In this document: positions 1-11,241 of the stretch, in pieces
Layout of the letters: every line of letters starts with the position of its first letter
How positions within the stretch are numbered: position 1 is the first letter of the stretch
DNA from: Pollenia angustigena
Lineage: Eukaryota; Arthropoda; Insecta; Diptera; Polleniidae
Assembly (NCBI GenBank): GCA_930367215.1
Contig: OV884058.1
Span: 109,949,802-110,013,801, forward strand
DNA length: 64,000 nucleotides
Direction of reading: 5' to 3'
Program-made: the position numbers and the translations under genes
The notes under the pieces: generated by a model
Databases searched by the model: none
Told to the model about the DNA's origin: nothing
Seen by the model: only the letters and a program-made list of their open reading frames with translations

Positions 1-440
1 TGGGAATTAAAATGATATTGAGAGTTCTGCTTGTTGCAATTCAAAATTTAGGAATTTAAAAATTAGGGTGTTCGCATAAAAATGAGAAATTATAATTTAA
101 AGCAAACAATTGCGCAAAAAAGGAATAAAAAATTTATAAGCAATAATAAAAATATAATATGTATATATATATACATATATATTTATATATATAATAGTTA
201 AAAGAAGTGTATTTCTAATTAAAAACAAACATTTTTACTTATAATAAGAAAAGACTTCTTTATTCTAAATAAGCAAATCATAAATATTTAAAAAAAATAT
301 GAATAAAAATATAAAGTTCGGGGCTTAGAGGCATATAGATTTATTGATTATTTGTTGGATCCAAAGTCAATAAGTAGATTAATAATTGGTTTTCTTAATT
401 GATGATAAAACTTGTGTAATGTAATCAAATGTTAGTTATA
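1..440. other. AT-rich DNA, no gene seen
   Basis: No reading frame or recognisable repeat family. It holds a short TA-rich simple repeat at about 161-195. Confidence 0.5.
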
Positions 441-780
441 TGGCCATTTTCTCATTAGGCAATTATCTTTTTTCCCAACGAAAAACTGCACATTAAAGAA
501 ATTTGGTTTTCTTAATGTCTCATTTGCTTCGATTTTATCGCAAAGCTAACCGGCACTCATCTGCCAATTATTTATTTTCTTTTTATTTGCCGTACAGATA
601 AATTCAATCAGCTGACTCCCATCTTTTACATGTATTTTGAGTGGCGTTGCCAGCTGAAAACTTTGTTTTTTGTCAGTATATTGAGAAATCCAAAATCGTT
701 AACGGACAGTTTATCGGTCCAATAGATTTATGTTGACATTAAGTAACAGACAGTTTGTCGATACATTGAGAAAATGGCCA
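441..780. mobile_element. Candidate MITE with TGGCCATTTTCTCA ends
   Basis: The left end reads TGGCCATTTTCTCATT and the right end carries its inverse (AATGAGAAAATGGCCA-like, with one change). The body is non-coding. No target duplication was confirmed, so this could also be a chance inverted pair of AT-rich words. Downstream, 781-1275 is AT-rich with ACAT-type simple repeats and no gene. Confidence 0.35.
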
Positions 781-1278
781 ATAGTCTATTTTATTTAAGT
801 GTAATTTAAAATGTCTGTACGGATTAATCCATAGACAATAAATAAATAAAAGAAGAGCTAGTTAAAAAGGACAAAACTAAAAAATCGAAAAATCCAATTT
901 TTCCTAGGCTGGTAATAATACAAATACTGATTCAAGAAAACGCAGAGGAGAAAAAAAGCCGCACTTATATGTAAGTGCTTATAGCAGCCGATTTATGCGA
1001 TAGTAGGAAGTTACTAGGAAACGATGTATGTACGCTTGAGTAGGAAATGATCAGCATTGGTGATACATTCATACGTACATACATACGTATGTACATATTT
1101 GCACAAAAATGATACATGTGTCAATACCTAAATAAGTATGTACCTATGTATGTGAATACTTAAATATTGTAAACAAATTGTTTTTGGTTTGCTTTTTGAG
1201 TTCCATCAAATAAGAAATTTTTGCCTGTTATTTTTGTCAAGCTAATAGGGCCTAAATTTCTTCAATGTAAATTAAACA

Positions 1279-1858
1279 AGTAAGAAAGTATAGTCGGTCA
1301 AGCCCGACCATATGATACCCTACACCACAGTATTAAAAAACACATCATGCTTATGTGTCCATATAGATATGGATCTATCTATGTTTTGAATTTCATTGAT
1401 ATCGGTTTGAGAGGCAGAAATTGGCCCTATCTCCCATCGTGGTCCTATTTTTTAAAAATATATCCGTTTTGTGTCCATGAAGATATGGTTCTATGTAAGT
1501 TTTAAATTTCATTAAAATCGGTTTCATAGTTTCTGAGAGGAAGAAATTTCCCCCTATCTTCCCTCGTGGTCCTACGATTTGGCCCATTTTCAATAGGCTT
1601 GGTCCTTGTGTCAATAAGAACCTATGTCCCAAATCAAATTATCTCCAAAATTGCGACCTGCACTTTGCGCACAAGGTTACATGGACATCCAGCCAGCTAG
1701 CCAGGCAGCCGGACGGACATCGTTAGTTCGACTCAGAAAGTGATTCTGAGTCGATCGGTATACTTTAAGGTGGGTATAGGACCAATATTTTAAGGCGTTA
1801 CACACATCAGCACAAATGCATAATACCCTCTCCACTATTGGGGTGTGGGTATACAAAG
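1279..1858 (-). mobile_element. INE-1/DINE-1-like (Helentron-type) element
   Basis: On the minus strand the element starts with a TATACCC-type subterminal inverted repeat (about 1820-1858) and ends near a small hairpin, GTCGG...CCGAC at 1293-1308, followed by a conserved TTACTTGTTT-type terminus. A GTCC/GTCT-rich stretch and a GACTCAGA...TTCTGAGTC hairpin lie at 1705-1755. Two diverged ~130-bp tandem units fill 1350-1580. This layout (subterminal inverted repeats, tandem units, GTCYGTCC run, 3' hairpin) is that of Drosophila INE-1/DINE-1 elements. It encodes nothing. Confidence 0.6.
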
Positions 1859-1937
1859 CAAAAGTTGGCAGAAGTCAGTGCCCTTTAAAAAGTTACTTTT
1901 CAAAAACAGTGTGTTTATTTTGCTGCTGCTTTTGAAA
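1859..1937. other. Short unassigned spacer
   Basis: Unique-looking AT-rich spacer between the INE-1-like element and the 3' end of the first LINE. A GCTGCTGCTTTTGAAA stretch directly abuts the LINE terminus. No matching duplication was found at the far end of that LINE. Confidence 0.4.
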
Positions 1938-2075
1938 GGTTAGGTTAGATTAAGAAGGGTTATGTGCCCAAGGGCACACCTCCACTCGGACACCAATGCG
2001 GCCAATTGTGAATCCCTTCAAAGTAAAAAAAAGAGAAAGAGAAAAGAAAAGAAATAAGAGATATGTATATAGAAT

Positions 2076-3930
2076 TTAGAAAGTAAGTCGGTACCACGAA
2101 GAACTATTACCCCCTTTACAGTCCCCGCAACAGAAGAAAATAAATAAGATATATGTAGATAGAATTAAGAAAGTTTGTCCACGTACCACGGTACCACGCA
2201 GAACTTTTACCACCTCTACAGTTCCCTCAACAGAAACAAAAGCACTACTTCTCTGACAAACTGGATTACATCTAGCGAAACACTCCAGTTCGTCGTGAAA
2301 TCTATCTCCTAGCCATTTCTGTCGGAGACCCTGCATCCTAGGACAGTGCCACAGTACATGCTCAATCTTCTCTAGCTCCTCAGAATCATCGCATAATCCG
2401 CAGAAGTCCGGTATGGTATTGTCCCATTTGCCCGTAAAAGCCCTAACAGGACAATGACCCGCCAAGAACCATATAAGTGTCCTAAGAACACCCCTATCCA
2501 ATCCCAGTAGAACCCTTGATATCCCTGCGTCCAATCCGGGCCATAGTGGCCTAGACACCCTGCAATCCGTTCTATCCCTTCAGGACCGGTTAACGTCATC
2601 ACGGAATCTTTCCCGTATCACCCCATAGTAGTAATATAGGGGGCTTTACCGCCTATCCTTACCACTAAGTCCAGATTCGAACCCTCTTCCACGAGTTCGT
2701 CTGCCACCTCATTTCCATCAACCATGCATACTCCAGGTACCCAACACGGCCTTACATTGAATACCACCATGATTTCCCTCAGCGCATTCCTACACCGAGC
2801 GACCAGGCACGATCGCAGCGTATTATTTGTCAATGCCCTAAGCGCCTCCTGACTATCGACGTAGATTGTCACCACAGATCCACCCACGATGTGATCAAGT
2901 ATCACTGCCGTCGCCCTCCAGATCGCTAGGATCTCAACCTGGAAGATACTGCACTCATCAAAGAGTCTTAATGACCTTTTCACGTCGGCGCCCGCGATAA
3001 ATACACCGGCACCAGTGCCGGTTTCCATCTTGGATCCGTCCGTAAATACTGCCCACCTCTCAAACAGTCTATTGGATCCACGCCAAACTTCCCTACCCGG
3101 GAACTCAAATGGTGGTGTAACATCGAAGTCCAGGGTCATAATCCTATGATCCGAAATTCCCTCGAGAATAATACCCCGCTCAAGTAGACCCAACTCGTAC
3201 AAATTCTCGTGTGATCATCCCGCCTAGGTCTAACCAAAGAAGTCACGTAAAGTCTAAGAAAGTTCCTAGCAGCCACATTCCTCACATAATGCTCAATATG
3301 GGACATATATGGTAGGATGTTAATCGCTTCCTGTGGAGTGGTTTTCTTTGCACCTGTGATGCCAAGAGATGCACTCCTTCGAACCTTGCTGAGTATCTTC
3401 CTATAGCTAACCATGCTCAATGCATCCCACCAAACAGCGCATCCATAGGTAAGTATAGGCCTAACCACCGATGTGTAAATTCAGTTTACCATATCCGGCC
3501 TCAGAACCCTAAATCCCTCTATCCTATACTTTCTGGTAAATAGCACCAGTTCAGTCTTCACAGGGTTAACACCTAACATAAGGCCCCTATCCTTCGCCCA
3601 TGCCAAGAGTTTGCCCAGCATGACCTGCATAATTTCCCCGATACTGCTAAGCATAAAAATCAAACTAACCTCTCTCCACCCCCTAGGCAGATACCTCCTG
3701 CTGACGAACTTCCTGAATATATTCACCAGCAGAGATGATGCATCGTCCGGGATGTTGCAAAGCGTGGCCGGAAAAAAACCATCCGGACCCGGTGACTTAC
3801 ATGGGTCGAAAGTATTGACTGCCCACGCTAGCTTCTCCCTTGTGACCATTTCCCCGACGCAAGCGGAAGTAAGATTCGATGTCATAGACATCACGCCGCA
3901 CTGACCATTCTCCATACCTAAGGTCTCCAT
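2076..3930 (-). pseudogene. LOA ORF2 remnant: RT, RNase H, CCHC
   Basis: Read on the minus strand from 3930. The first block holds the RT N-terminal motif FDPCKSPGPDGFFPATL, then jumps in frame from WREVSLIFM to the post-catalytic GVNPVKTELVLFTRKYR, so the catalytic YADD core is missing. The next block (3468-3136) is the RT thumb with VRPILTYGCAVWW. Frame 3202-2618 is RNase H with VFTDGSKM, an E in FQVEILAIW, a YVDSQEAL motif and WVPG. The last block (2558-2076) has the zinc-knuckle-like CGLCDDSEELEKIEHVLWHC. It is homologous to ORF2 at 32414-35995 but clearly another family. It cannot make an active enzyme. Confidence 0.85.
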
Positions 3931-4212
3931 ACACCCGGGAAAGTGGGTCTCGGAGCTAGACTAAGTCCATGAGCCGTCATTCCTTTGGCCTTAGGGTCCT
4001 TGCATAAAATCCGTCAGAATCTTGAAAACTCGTTGAGATTATCGATGGATACACAGAATTGCCTCCATGATAGTCGCCCTTTTTAGATACACCTTATACT
4101 TGTTAAACTGCACCCTGTGATTGTTCCAATCTACCTTTGAACATGTAGTTCCCTAATCCACCATTTGGGCTGTTTACGCCTGTCCGGAAATGTAACCGAA
4201 CCCATTATTTAA

Positions 4213-5001
4213 CCCTAGAGTACTAATGATCGACGAGAATCGCTCCCTTTTAACTAATTTACTTTTAAATGGGTGTGCCTAACAATTTAAATTTTGTATG
4301 CTGTAAGTAGATGATTTACTTTTGCTGTGTGTAATTGTCTTTTTTAAACCGCGTTGCTGGAACATTGCTTTTATTGGTTTTGTACTCGTCGAATCGTCGA
4401 AGGTAAGTATCAACGTGACTTTTTTTCAACTTTGTGAGCAAATATTGCAAATGTTGTTACTTCAAACAATAGTGATAACCATGACCAGCTAAGGAGAAAA
4501 TACAAAAAAAAAACACAAATGAAGTACGTGTAACTCATGCCCATAGGAAAAATGCCGAATGTCAAAATAAAAATGTGATATATGCGAAAAACCTATATGC
4601 GGAAACCACAAAGTTGGGCTTTGTGACTCTTGCTCAAAGTGTTATTTAAAAAAAAAATTTTTTTTTTAAAGCTTAAAATGTCTTTTTTAAGTTTTTACTC
4701 TTTTAAAGTTTTTTAGTTTTGCTTACAATATTTTTAGGTCCTTTTTAATGATCCCAAAAATATGTGCAATATAAAATGAATTAGTACAAAAATTAAATAT
4801 TTCGTTTATCTATAGGAATTAAAATTTAATTATTTTTTTATATAGACTTATAAGGGCCCCATTGATCAATAAAATTTATTGAAAAAGTATATTTGGTTTT
4901 AAGCCAAAGTTATAGGCAGTTAAAAAATACATCGTCGAGTCGACGATCATTAGCTACAACGTACGTATGATTAGAACTCTAGGGTTAGAGGAACTCTAGG
5001 G
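4213..5001 (+). mobile_element. piggyBac-like transposon remnant inside the LINE
   Basis: Both ends are CCCTAGAGT, inverted and flanked by TTAA (4209-4212 and 5002-5005), the target duplication typical of piggyBac. The right 16-bp end is duplicated in tandem (about 4975-5007). On the plus strand at about 4551-4650 one frame reads a Cys-rich motif, KCDICEKPICGNH then LCDSCSKCY, matching the C-terminal cysteine-rich domain of piggyBac transposases. No catalytic domain remains. The flanks are LINE ORF2 sequence: the endonuclease end (TNWDSF) sits at one side and the EN-RT linker at the other. Confidence 0.75.
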
Positions 5002-5006
5002 TTAAA

Positions 5007-5586
5007 GGAATCCCAATTTGTCCCTCTTGGGTTCCTAAACGAAGCAACCCTAGGCAGGTCACGACTATGGTCTGAAAAAGTACAGTCCGTTGCCACCCTC
5101 CAATCAACAATAAGTTGCTCGTCACGGTTCACTAATGTCAGATCTACAACTGGCTGCCTATCCTTTTTTCTGAACGTTGGCCTGTTACTCAAATTACAGA
5201 TAATAAGATTGTTAGTAGCTATAAAATCAAACATTAAGTGCATCCTGCAACCTTTTATCCGCGAACCTTATTTTTTTTATTAATCCAAGGTTCTTGGCTA
5301 CTTCCGTCCGAGTGCTGGTGAGGAAGGTGACTAGTTCAGCTAAAGCTGCTTCACAATGGTGCAGGTTTATCTGCACCACTAACAGCTTCTTTGGTCCTGT
5401 CATGTTTCGGGTACCGGAACCTTTGAACCTAATTGGCAAATCGGAGGCTTGTATAACTTCAAACCTTGCTCCTGGGTTAATGTCATTAAATTTGTCAATT
5501 GTGGTTCTTAAGAATTCCAATGAATTCTTGATACCACTGTTGGCAACTTTCCCTCCCATAACCCAGTCTGCACCATTGAGGGACAC
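5007..5586 (-). pseudogene. LOA endonuclease start and ORF1 tail remnant
   Basis: One frame (5586-5227) runs from ORF1-tail sequence through a methionine into KLLVVQINLHHCEAALAEL, the start of the apurinic-like endonuclease (compare VLQINLHHSKAA in the intact copy). The frame 5243-4971 continues the endonuclease with QPVVDLTLVN and the catalytic SDH motif in CTFSDHSRD, then GTNWDSF. The middle of the domain, including the DAN motif, is deleted. Beyond 5586 the ORF1 body is too decayed to translate. Confidence 0.8.
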
Positions 5587-6130
5587 ATCCTCCTCTTTGC
5601 CACTGAATACAGCTTATTCTTCGATAAGCCTTGCCTATACTAACTGCCATAGCTTGGCATTTGTCCTCCCATTTCGATCGATGGCAACCACCTGCAGATG
5701 ACCCTCCAGGCTCGTCGACTTCTTCACTCTCTTGTTCGATGAAAAAGGCTGATCATCCCCAGATCTTACCCTCTTAATGGTTTCCTTATTAGAGCCATTA
5801 GGAGCTTCAAGAGTGTACCAAACCTCTTCAATGAGCTCGGTGACTTAGGCACAACTGGTTTGGAAGACTTTGTCCTGCTTTTTCGAAGGATAGAGCCATC
5901 CCAGCACGGTACTGACGGGGCCGTAAATTCTTTCAAATTTAGCGACGCTTTGTCGGTGCCGTCTCAGACCTACCTAACAAGTTGTGGACAATCTTCTCCC
6001 GAGTGTTTCCTATGATGTCTCCTGACCTCGCAGGTGGAACAGGCAGGCTCTGTAGTCTGACTATGAGCTGATATGCTTTAAATATCATGCTCTGTGCCAG
6101 AGAGCAGAGTCAGACAACGCTGTCTTGCAC

Positions 6131-6298
6131 GTCCGGTTAACAATAAATTTGGAAAAGGTAAAATTGCTTTTATTGCGGCATAAATTGATTAACCCGTTTA
6201 ATTTCTTAATAATTTAAAGTTAAAAGGTTAAACATTAGTAAATAGCCGCAACTAAATAGTTTAAATATGTACCTGAAAATTGCAACTTAATTTAAAAC
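6131..6298. other. Spacer, no gene seen
   Basis: AT-rich spacer between the 5' side of LINE copy 1 and the next INE-1-like element. Confidence 0.4.
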
Positions 6299-7690
6299 AA
6301 GTTAGAGTGCTATATTCGGCTGTGCCGAATCTTTGATACCCTCCACCGACAGTTCGAATGTTTATGATGTTATTATAATCTTAAACTGTGACGATTTGTT
6401 ATTAATTATGGTTTAAGGCAACCAAACTGTTTTCCGGTAGAAGGGTTTATATGGGGCCTAGGGTAAATTATGTACCGATCTTCACGAAATTTCACAGTAT
6501 CATTTATAGTCCTATAAAACTGTGACGGGCAAAAATTTGTTATGATTGCATAATTTTTTACGGTTTTAGGCGTACTAAACTGTTTTCCGGTAGTAGGGTT
6601 TATATGGAGCCCAAGGTAAATTATGGACCGATCGTCACGAAATTTCACAGTGTTATTTTTTGTCCTATAAAACTTTGATGTACCAAATTTTGTTACGCTA
6701 GCGTTATTTTTTACGGTTTTAGGCGTACTAAACTGTTTTCCGGGAGTAGGGTTTATATGGGGCCCAGGGTAAATTATTGACCGATCTTCACGAAATTACA
6801 CAGTTTTATTTCTTGTCCTATAAAACTTTGATTTACCAAATTTTGTTATGATAGCATTATTTTTTACGTATTTAGGCGTACTTAACTGTTTTCCGGGAGT
6901 AAGGTTTATATGGGGCCCAGGGTAAGTTATGGACCGATCTTCACGAAATAACACATTTTTATTTCTTGTCCAATAAAACTTTGATGTACCAAATTTTGTT
7001 ATGATAGCATTATTTTTTACGTTTTTAGGCGTACTAAGTTGTTTTCCGGAAGTAGGTTTTATATGGGGCCTATGGTAAATTATGGACCGATCTTCACGAA
7101 ACTTTACAGTTTAATTTTTAGTCCTATGTAACTGTGACTTGCCAACAATTTGTAATGATAGCATTGTTAGTTAGGGTTTTAGGCTTAATATACTGTTTTC
7201 CGGGAGTAGGGCTTATATGGGGCCTAGGGTAAATTATTGACGGATCTTCACGAAATTTCACAGCGTGATTTCCAGTTGAATAAAACGAATTGTAGCGAAA
7301 TCTTATATCATTCTGTGCATTTTTCCACCATTTATGTTAGTTTTTGTAACAAAATTATCAATTTTTTTTAGGTGGTGGTTCCACATTTTGATTCATAGCT
7401 CAGATCCTATTGAACCGATTTTGCTGAATTTCAATCCCAAACTGCTTAGGATAACTACAAGCAATTTGCCACCAAGTTTGTTGATTTCTTTTGAGTTTTT
7501 CGAAAGTGAGCGTGTTTTCAACAGACGGACAGACGGACAGACAGACGGACATGGCTAAATCGACTTAAAATTACTCAAGGACCCAGAATATATATACTTT
7601 ATAGGGTCTGAGATGAATAGTAAAAAAGTTTCACACGGAATGACAAACTGAATATACCCTCTTCACAACTAATTGTGATGGAGGGTATAA
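6298..7690 (-). mobile_element. INE-1-like element with six 153-bp tandem units
   Basis: The minus-strand 5' end is a TATACCCTC subterminal repeat pair near 7655-7690. A GACGGACAGACG-type run lies at 7533-7553. The 3' end has a perfect TTCGGC-TGT-GCCGAA hairpin at 6315-6329, then TATAGCACTCTAAC. Six tandem units carrying TGTTTTCCGG begin at about 6428, 6581, 6734, 6887, 7040 and 7194, i.e. a constant 153-bp period (154 at the last step). The homologous element at 58834 has three units. Reading frames across it come from the repeats and I do not call a protein. Confidence 0.65.
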
Positions 7691-8084
7691 AAATGGAAGT
7701 ATGAGTGAGGTAAATGGTAAAAATTAGTACGCAATTATATTTTATTAGTAAAACTAGCTTCATATGTTACCTCTTAATTTATTGCCGGTATGTTATCCTT
7801 TTAAAAAGTGTGAAAAGAGGGGTTTTTATGTTTCAAAGAAGTGGTAATAAAAGATTTTTTTAAAACTTCTTCAAGAGCATAGAAATTCAAATGATGAAAC
7901 ACTGCAAGGAGATACTTTTCCGATCCAGAAACTGCAGCATCTTTCACAGAAGTACATTAAGAATAAACAAGAAGATTCCAAATCATATTATAAGTTATAG
8001 CATGTACCAGAAAGATATATGCAAAAAAAATTTTGTCAGTATGCAATTAAAACACCAATTCTTTTTAACAAACAATACTCCCAT
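7691..8084. other. No gene seen
   Basis: AT-rich unique-looking sequence. The short frame at 7891-8136 has no family motif and runs into a MITE. Confidence 0.4.
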
Positions 8085-8915
8085 CCCAGCAAATAAAATT
8101 GGACCACCTGATCCAAGGTATATTTACACAAGGTAAACTCGTTGCTACAACAAGTACAACAAGACAAAAACAACACGCCAAATTGTTTTTGTATTTGGAA
8201 CCATGGTGTCAAAAAAAAACGCAACAATGTGCCTTTAAAATAAAAACACAAATTGAAAAAAAACAACACGTGCAGTTCAGAATAATAAGCTGACACAATT
8301 TTTAATATATGTATTATTGCAAAAAATAATGCATTTAAATGTATTTTGTTTGCTTAGTAATCACAAGAATTAAAATTTCACAAAAATAAAATGTTTTTCA
8401 CAATTTTACACTTTTTTAATTCAAAATGGTGCGCACTAACCATAAGTATGTAAACAAACACAAGGAACCAACATAAATAACTTTTGACACTAGGGTTCCA
8501 AATGGGGTAAACAGCTGACAAACATATGGGCCAACGAGTTTACCTTGTGTAAATATACCTTGACCTGATCCATTTTGATAAAATGGACTACTCCATGGAC
8601 TGGTCCGATGTAATGCAAGCATGGACCATGTCATTGTTAAAAAGCCTTTGTAGTGAGACGACATGTATTCGTTTTTTAACGAAATGTGTTCGTTTTTAAA
8701 CGACTTCAAAACTTATCCTCTTGAGTATACCATGGAGTAGTTTTAATACTACTCCTTTGTAATCCAAAGCTGGTTTACATGGTCCTGCTCTAGGGCATCA
8801 TAATGCTAAATATACCATGTTTTTTCCATACGTTTGGGTTACTTTTAGACTAGTCCTAGTCCCTTGTGGGCTACATTTTACACGCGTGTTTGGACTAGTC
8901 CTATTATTTGCAGGG
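8085..8915 (-). mobile_element. MITE family A, copy 1 (CCCTGCAAAT ends)
   Basis: The ends are CCCAGCAAATAA and TTATTTGCAGGG. After removing the nested element (8114-8562) and one 8-bp duplication the length is 374 bp, matching copies at 38060-38432 and 54651-55024, which lie in the opposite orientation. Subterminal palindromes of the type GGACTAGTCC or GGACCAGTCC recur. It encodes nothing. Superfamily is unassigned because no consistent target duplication was found. Confidence 0.75.
8114..8562. mobile_element. hAT-type MITE nested in MITE A
   Basis: A ~31-bp terminal inverted repeat starts CAAGGTATATTTACACAAGG and is mirrored at the right end. The flanks carry the 8-bp direct repeat ACCTGATC (8106-8113 and 8563-8570), and removing the insert restores the uninterrupted MITE A sequence seen in the other copies. 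An 8-bp duplication with a CAAGG-type end points to the hAT superfamily. No transposase is present. Confidence 0.8.
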
Positions 8916-9352
8916 TATTTTTTTAAATGAGTAACAAGAAACATTAACAACAATAACAACAATACATTGCACATACAGAACTACTATACTTTTTAAGAAA
9001 TGATAAAAAATAAAAACGTCTTCTGTTTCTATGGAAATTGTTTCAGCTGCTGAATAGTCATCAGAGCAATGATTTTTGTGTATTTTTCTTTGTATATGTT
9101 TTTTACCAAAGCAATAATTGACGAACGAAGCTAAACATGGTATGAATGGCAAAGACAATACGCTGTGCATGACTTGAATGAATTTAATAAGCAACACCGA
9201 TGTGTGTAGCTGAGAAAGTTTGATTGCATGAACACAAAGGAGTGTATTTGATGTTGTTGATTTAATGCGAATTTTTTGCAATCGCACATAGCCGTTCTCT
9301 GTTGAATTGTAAACTACATATAATAGGGGCAAAAATAATAAAAAAAAAATTA
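8916..9352. other. No gene seen
   Basis: AT-rich. The longest frame (8904-9332, minus) has no recognisable domain, begins inside the MITE end and shows no coding signature. Confidence 0.4.
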
Positions 9353-9436
9353 CAATTCACCGGAAAAATCTTAGTTTTAAACAACGTTAAACTAAGTTTA
9401 AACCTAATCCACATCTCAAAAGCCCGGCTTGAGAAA
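9353..9436. repeat. Half of an AGGCCGGGTTTTTGAGAT MITE
   Basis: Closely matches the right half of the inverted-repeat element at 57760-58000, including the ACGTTAAACTAAG core and the CATCTCAAAAGCCCGGC end. The other end is not recognisable here. From 9437 to 10100 the sequence is AT-rich without a gene. Confidence 0.5.
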
Positions 9437-10100
9437 ACTTAAAAAAATATTTGGACAATTTTAAAATTCATTTAAAAATTAAAAAAAACAATTGGAAATG
9501 GTGTAATTTTTTTAACAATAATTAAATATGGATAAAAATAAGATTTTTATGTTGTTTTGTTACTTTTTTATTACATGGTCTTTATGAATTTTGATCAATT
9601 AATAATTTCAGTTTGTTTTTATTATATTTTTAAAAATAAATAATATACGTTCATGAAATGTGCATTTTAACTCGAAAATTAAGTTGTTTTAATACAGTTT
9701 AAAAAGTTTATTTATATTGGGTATAAAAAAATTAAAAAAAACCCGATATATACCGAAAATTTTTTAAAATTCAAAATATCCCGAAAAAATTCAGAAAAAC
9801 CAATCCCGATTGGAAGCCCTAATTGACAGCCGTTGCACAGGCTGTATACAAATTGATATTGAATTTAATTTTGAAAATGCCCCGACGAAAAAATTATCAA
9901 TATGGTAGCTTTCAAGTTGTTTTGTAAAAAATCGCAAGAATTTATAAAAACACAATTCTTTTTAAGTTAAGGTCATTTATTTTTCAAGAGGTATTTTTTG
10001 AAAGGAAGAACAAAAATTAATTTATGATCAGCTGTTAAATTGAACGTAAAGGTAAAATGGAAAGCAAATCTTGTGGTCAATATCAAAAGTGTTAGGGTGT

Positions 10101-10246
10101 TAGTGCTGGTTCTCACTCTTCAAGTTTTAACCGACAAGTCTTGAGTTTGTAGGGGAGAGAGGAAAATAAATGGCATTATCTCATCCCTTCTTTCCTTAAA
10201 GCTTAAGACTTGACGGATAAAGCTTGAAGAGTGTGAACCAGCACTA
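10101..10246. mobile_element. Short MITE, AGTGCTGGTTC ends
   Basis: Inverted ends TAGTGCTGGTTCTCACTC and GAGTGTGAACCAGCACTA, 146 bp in total. The interior shares GTCTTGAG and AAAATAAATGGCATT with the next element, so both belong to one family. Confidence 0.65.
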
Positions 10247-10335
10247 GTGAAAAAGTTTGCATGTATTGCTACTGTCTTGCCAGCACTGGCAAATGTAAAC
10301 GCCTTGTTAGAACAGACTTTTATATTTTTTAACAG

Positions 10336-10435
10336 TAAGTGCTGGTTCACACAAGTCAAGTTTGACTCGTCAAGTCTTGAGTTTTTAGGAGAGAGGGGAA
10401 AATAAATGGCATTCTCTTGTGTGAACCGGCACTTA
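10336..10435. mobile_element. Short MITE, AGTGCTGGTTC ends, second copy
   Basis: 100 bp with inverted ends TAAGTGCTGGTTCACACAAG and its near-perfect mirror. Shorter than the first copy, with the same interior words. Confidence 0.65.
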
Positions 10436-10520
10436 GAGAATTTCATAATATTTTGATTCTACAAATTCGTAAAACATTGTATTACCGTGTAAACTAGCCA
10501 GTACACTATATGTACATTGG

Positions 10521-10755
10521 TCTGAGTTCATACGGCTCATGTCTTATTGACAAGATTCTTCCTTTTTCTTCTTTGAACATGAATTGGCGTTCAAATGATT
10601 CATGTCATGTTGACGACATGTGATTTTTTGATATTGAAAACAATAACAAAATTAAACATTAAACATGCATCTGTGTACTCGTTTCTTTTCCCCTCGTTCC
10701 TCTCGCCTATAAAGTAACAATCTTGTCAATAAGACATGAGCCGTATGAACTCAGA
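10521..10755. mobile_element. MITE with perfect 37-bp inverted ends
   Basis: Positions 10521-10557 (starting TCTGAGTTCATACGGCTC) are the exact reverse complement of 10719-10755. The interior is AT-rich and non-coding. A flanking TTGG word occurs on both sides but the duplication is not certain. Perfect ends suggest a recent insertion. Confidence 0.75.
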
Positions 10756-11241
10756 CTTGGTTAACTTGTCCAGTAAAATCCAGTAGGTGAGTACAAATTT
10801 TGGGGTAAACGAACGCAGCTTATATCTGCTATAGATTTGATCTTTCCGTTAATTATTCTTGATTGCTTTAAGGCCCAAATACATTGATCAAAATACTCAT
10901 CAAGCATTGTGGTAGTTTTAGTGGAATTGTGTTTGTATGTGTCACACCGACGATGCTGGATGGAAAATCAAATAATTTAGATATGACGGCGACTATTACG
11001 TCAAGCACACGTACACGATGAATTCGCCGGCTGGACAAGCATTTGACAAGTGTATTTAGGCCTTTATGTAAGTAGGCGGTTTGTGTATTTTTTTAGCAGT
11101 TTTCAGTGTGTTGAGCATGAGTTGAGCATTTTTAAACCCTGACATAAATCTTAAAAATTATTTAGAAAATCGCTATGTTACCAACATTGACAATAAAGAA
11201 AGAGGAGCAATCGAATCAGTTTCGTTTTTCCTTCTTTGCAG
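10756..11241. other. No gene seen
   Basis: Unique-looking AT-rich sequence. It ends in a strong pyrimidine tract and TTTGCAG that could be a splice acceptor for the next entry. Confidence 0.35.

Larger units (their letters stand above)
1938..6130 (-). mobile_element. Decayed LOA-clade LINE, copy 1
   Basis: The minus strand carries, in order, ORF1 remnants (about 6130-5350), an endonuclease piece, a reverse transcriptase piece, an RNase H domain and a C-terminal Cys-rich motif, then a short 3' UTR ending in AACCTAACC repeats at 1938. The same 3' terminal motif ends the intact LOA element at 32312. Frameshifts, stops, an in-frame deletion across the RT core and a piggyBac-like insertion (4213-5001) show it is dead. 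A 3' fragment of the same family lies on the plus strand at 38435-38745. The 5' boundary is approximate. Confidence 0.85.

Noticed and set aside
6406..6648. Repeat-derived frame (VKFRDDRSIIY-type) as a protein family
   Set aside because: Open frames follow from a 153-bp (3n) unit without stops. The same frame is broken in other units, so coding was not claimed.
6410..7270. CRISPR-like array
   Set aside because: Contiguous 153-bp tandem units without spacers in an animal genome. This is a minisatellite in a transposon.
8904..9332. 142-codon minus-strand frame as a gene
   Set aside because: Begins in MITE A, is rich in I/F/V/Y as expected from AT-rich noise, and lacks domain or splice support.
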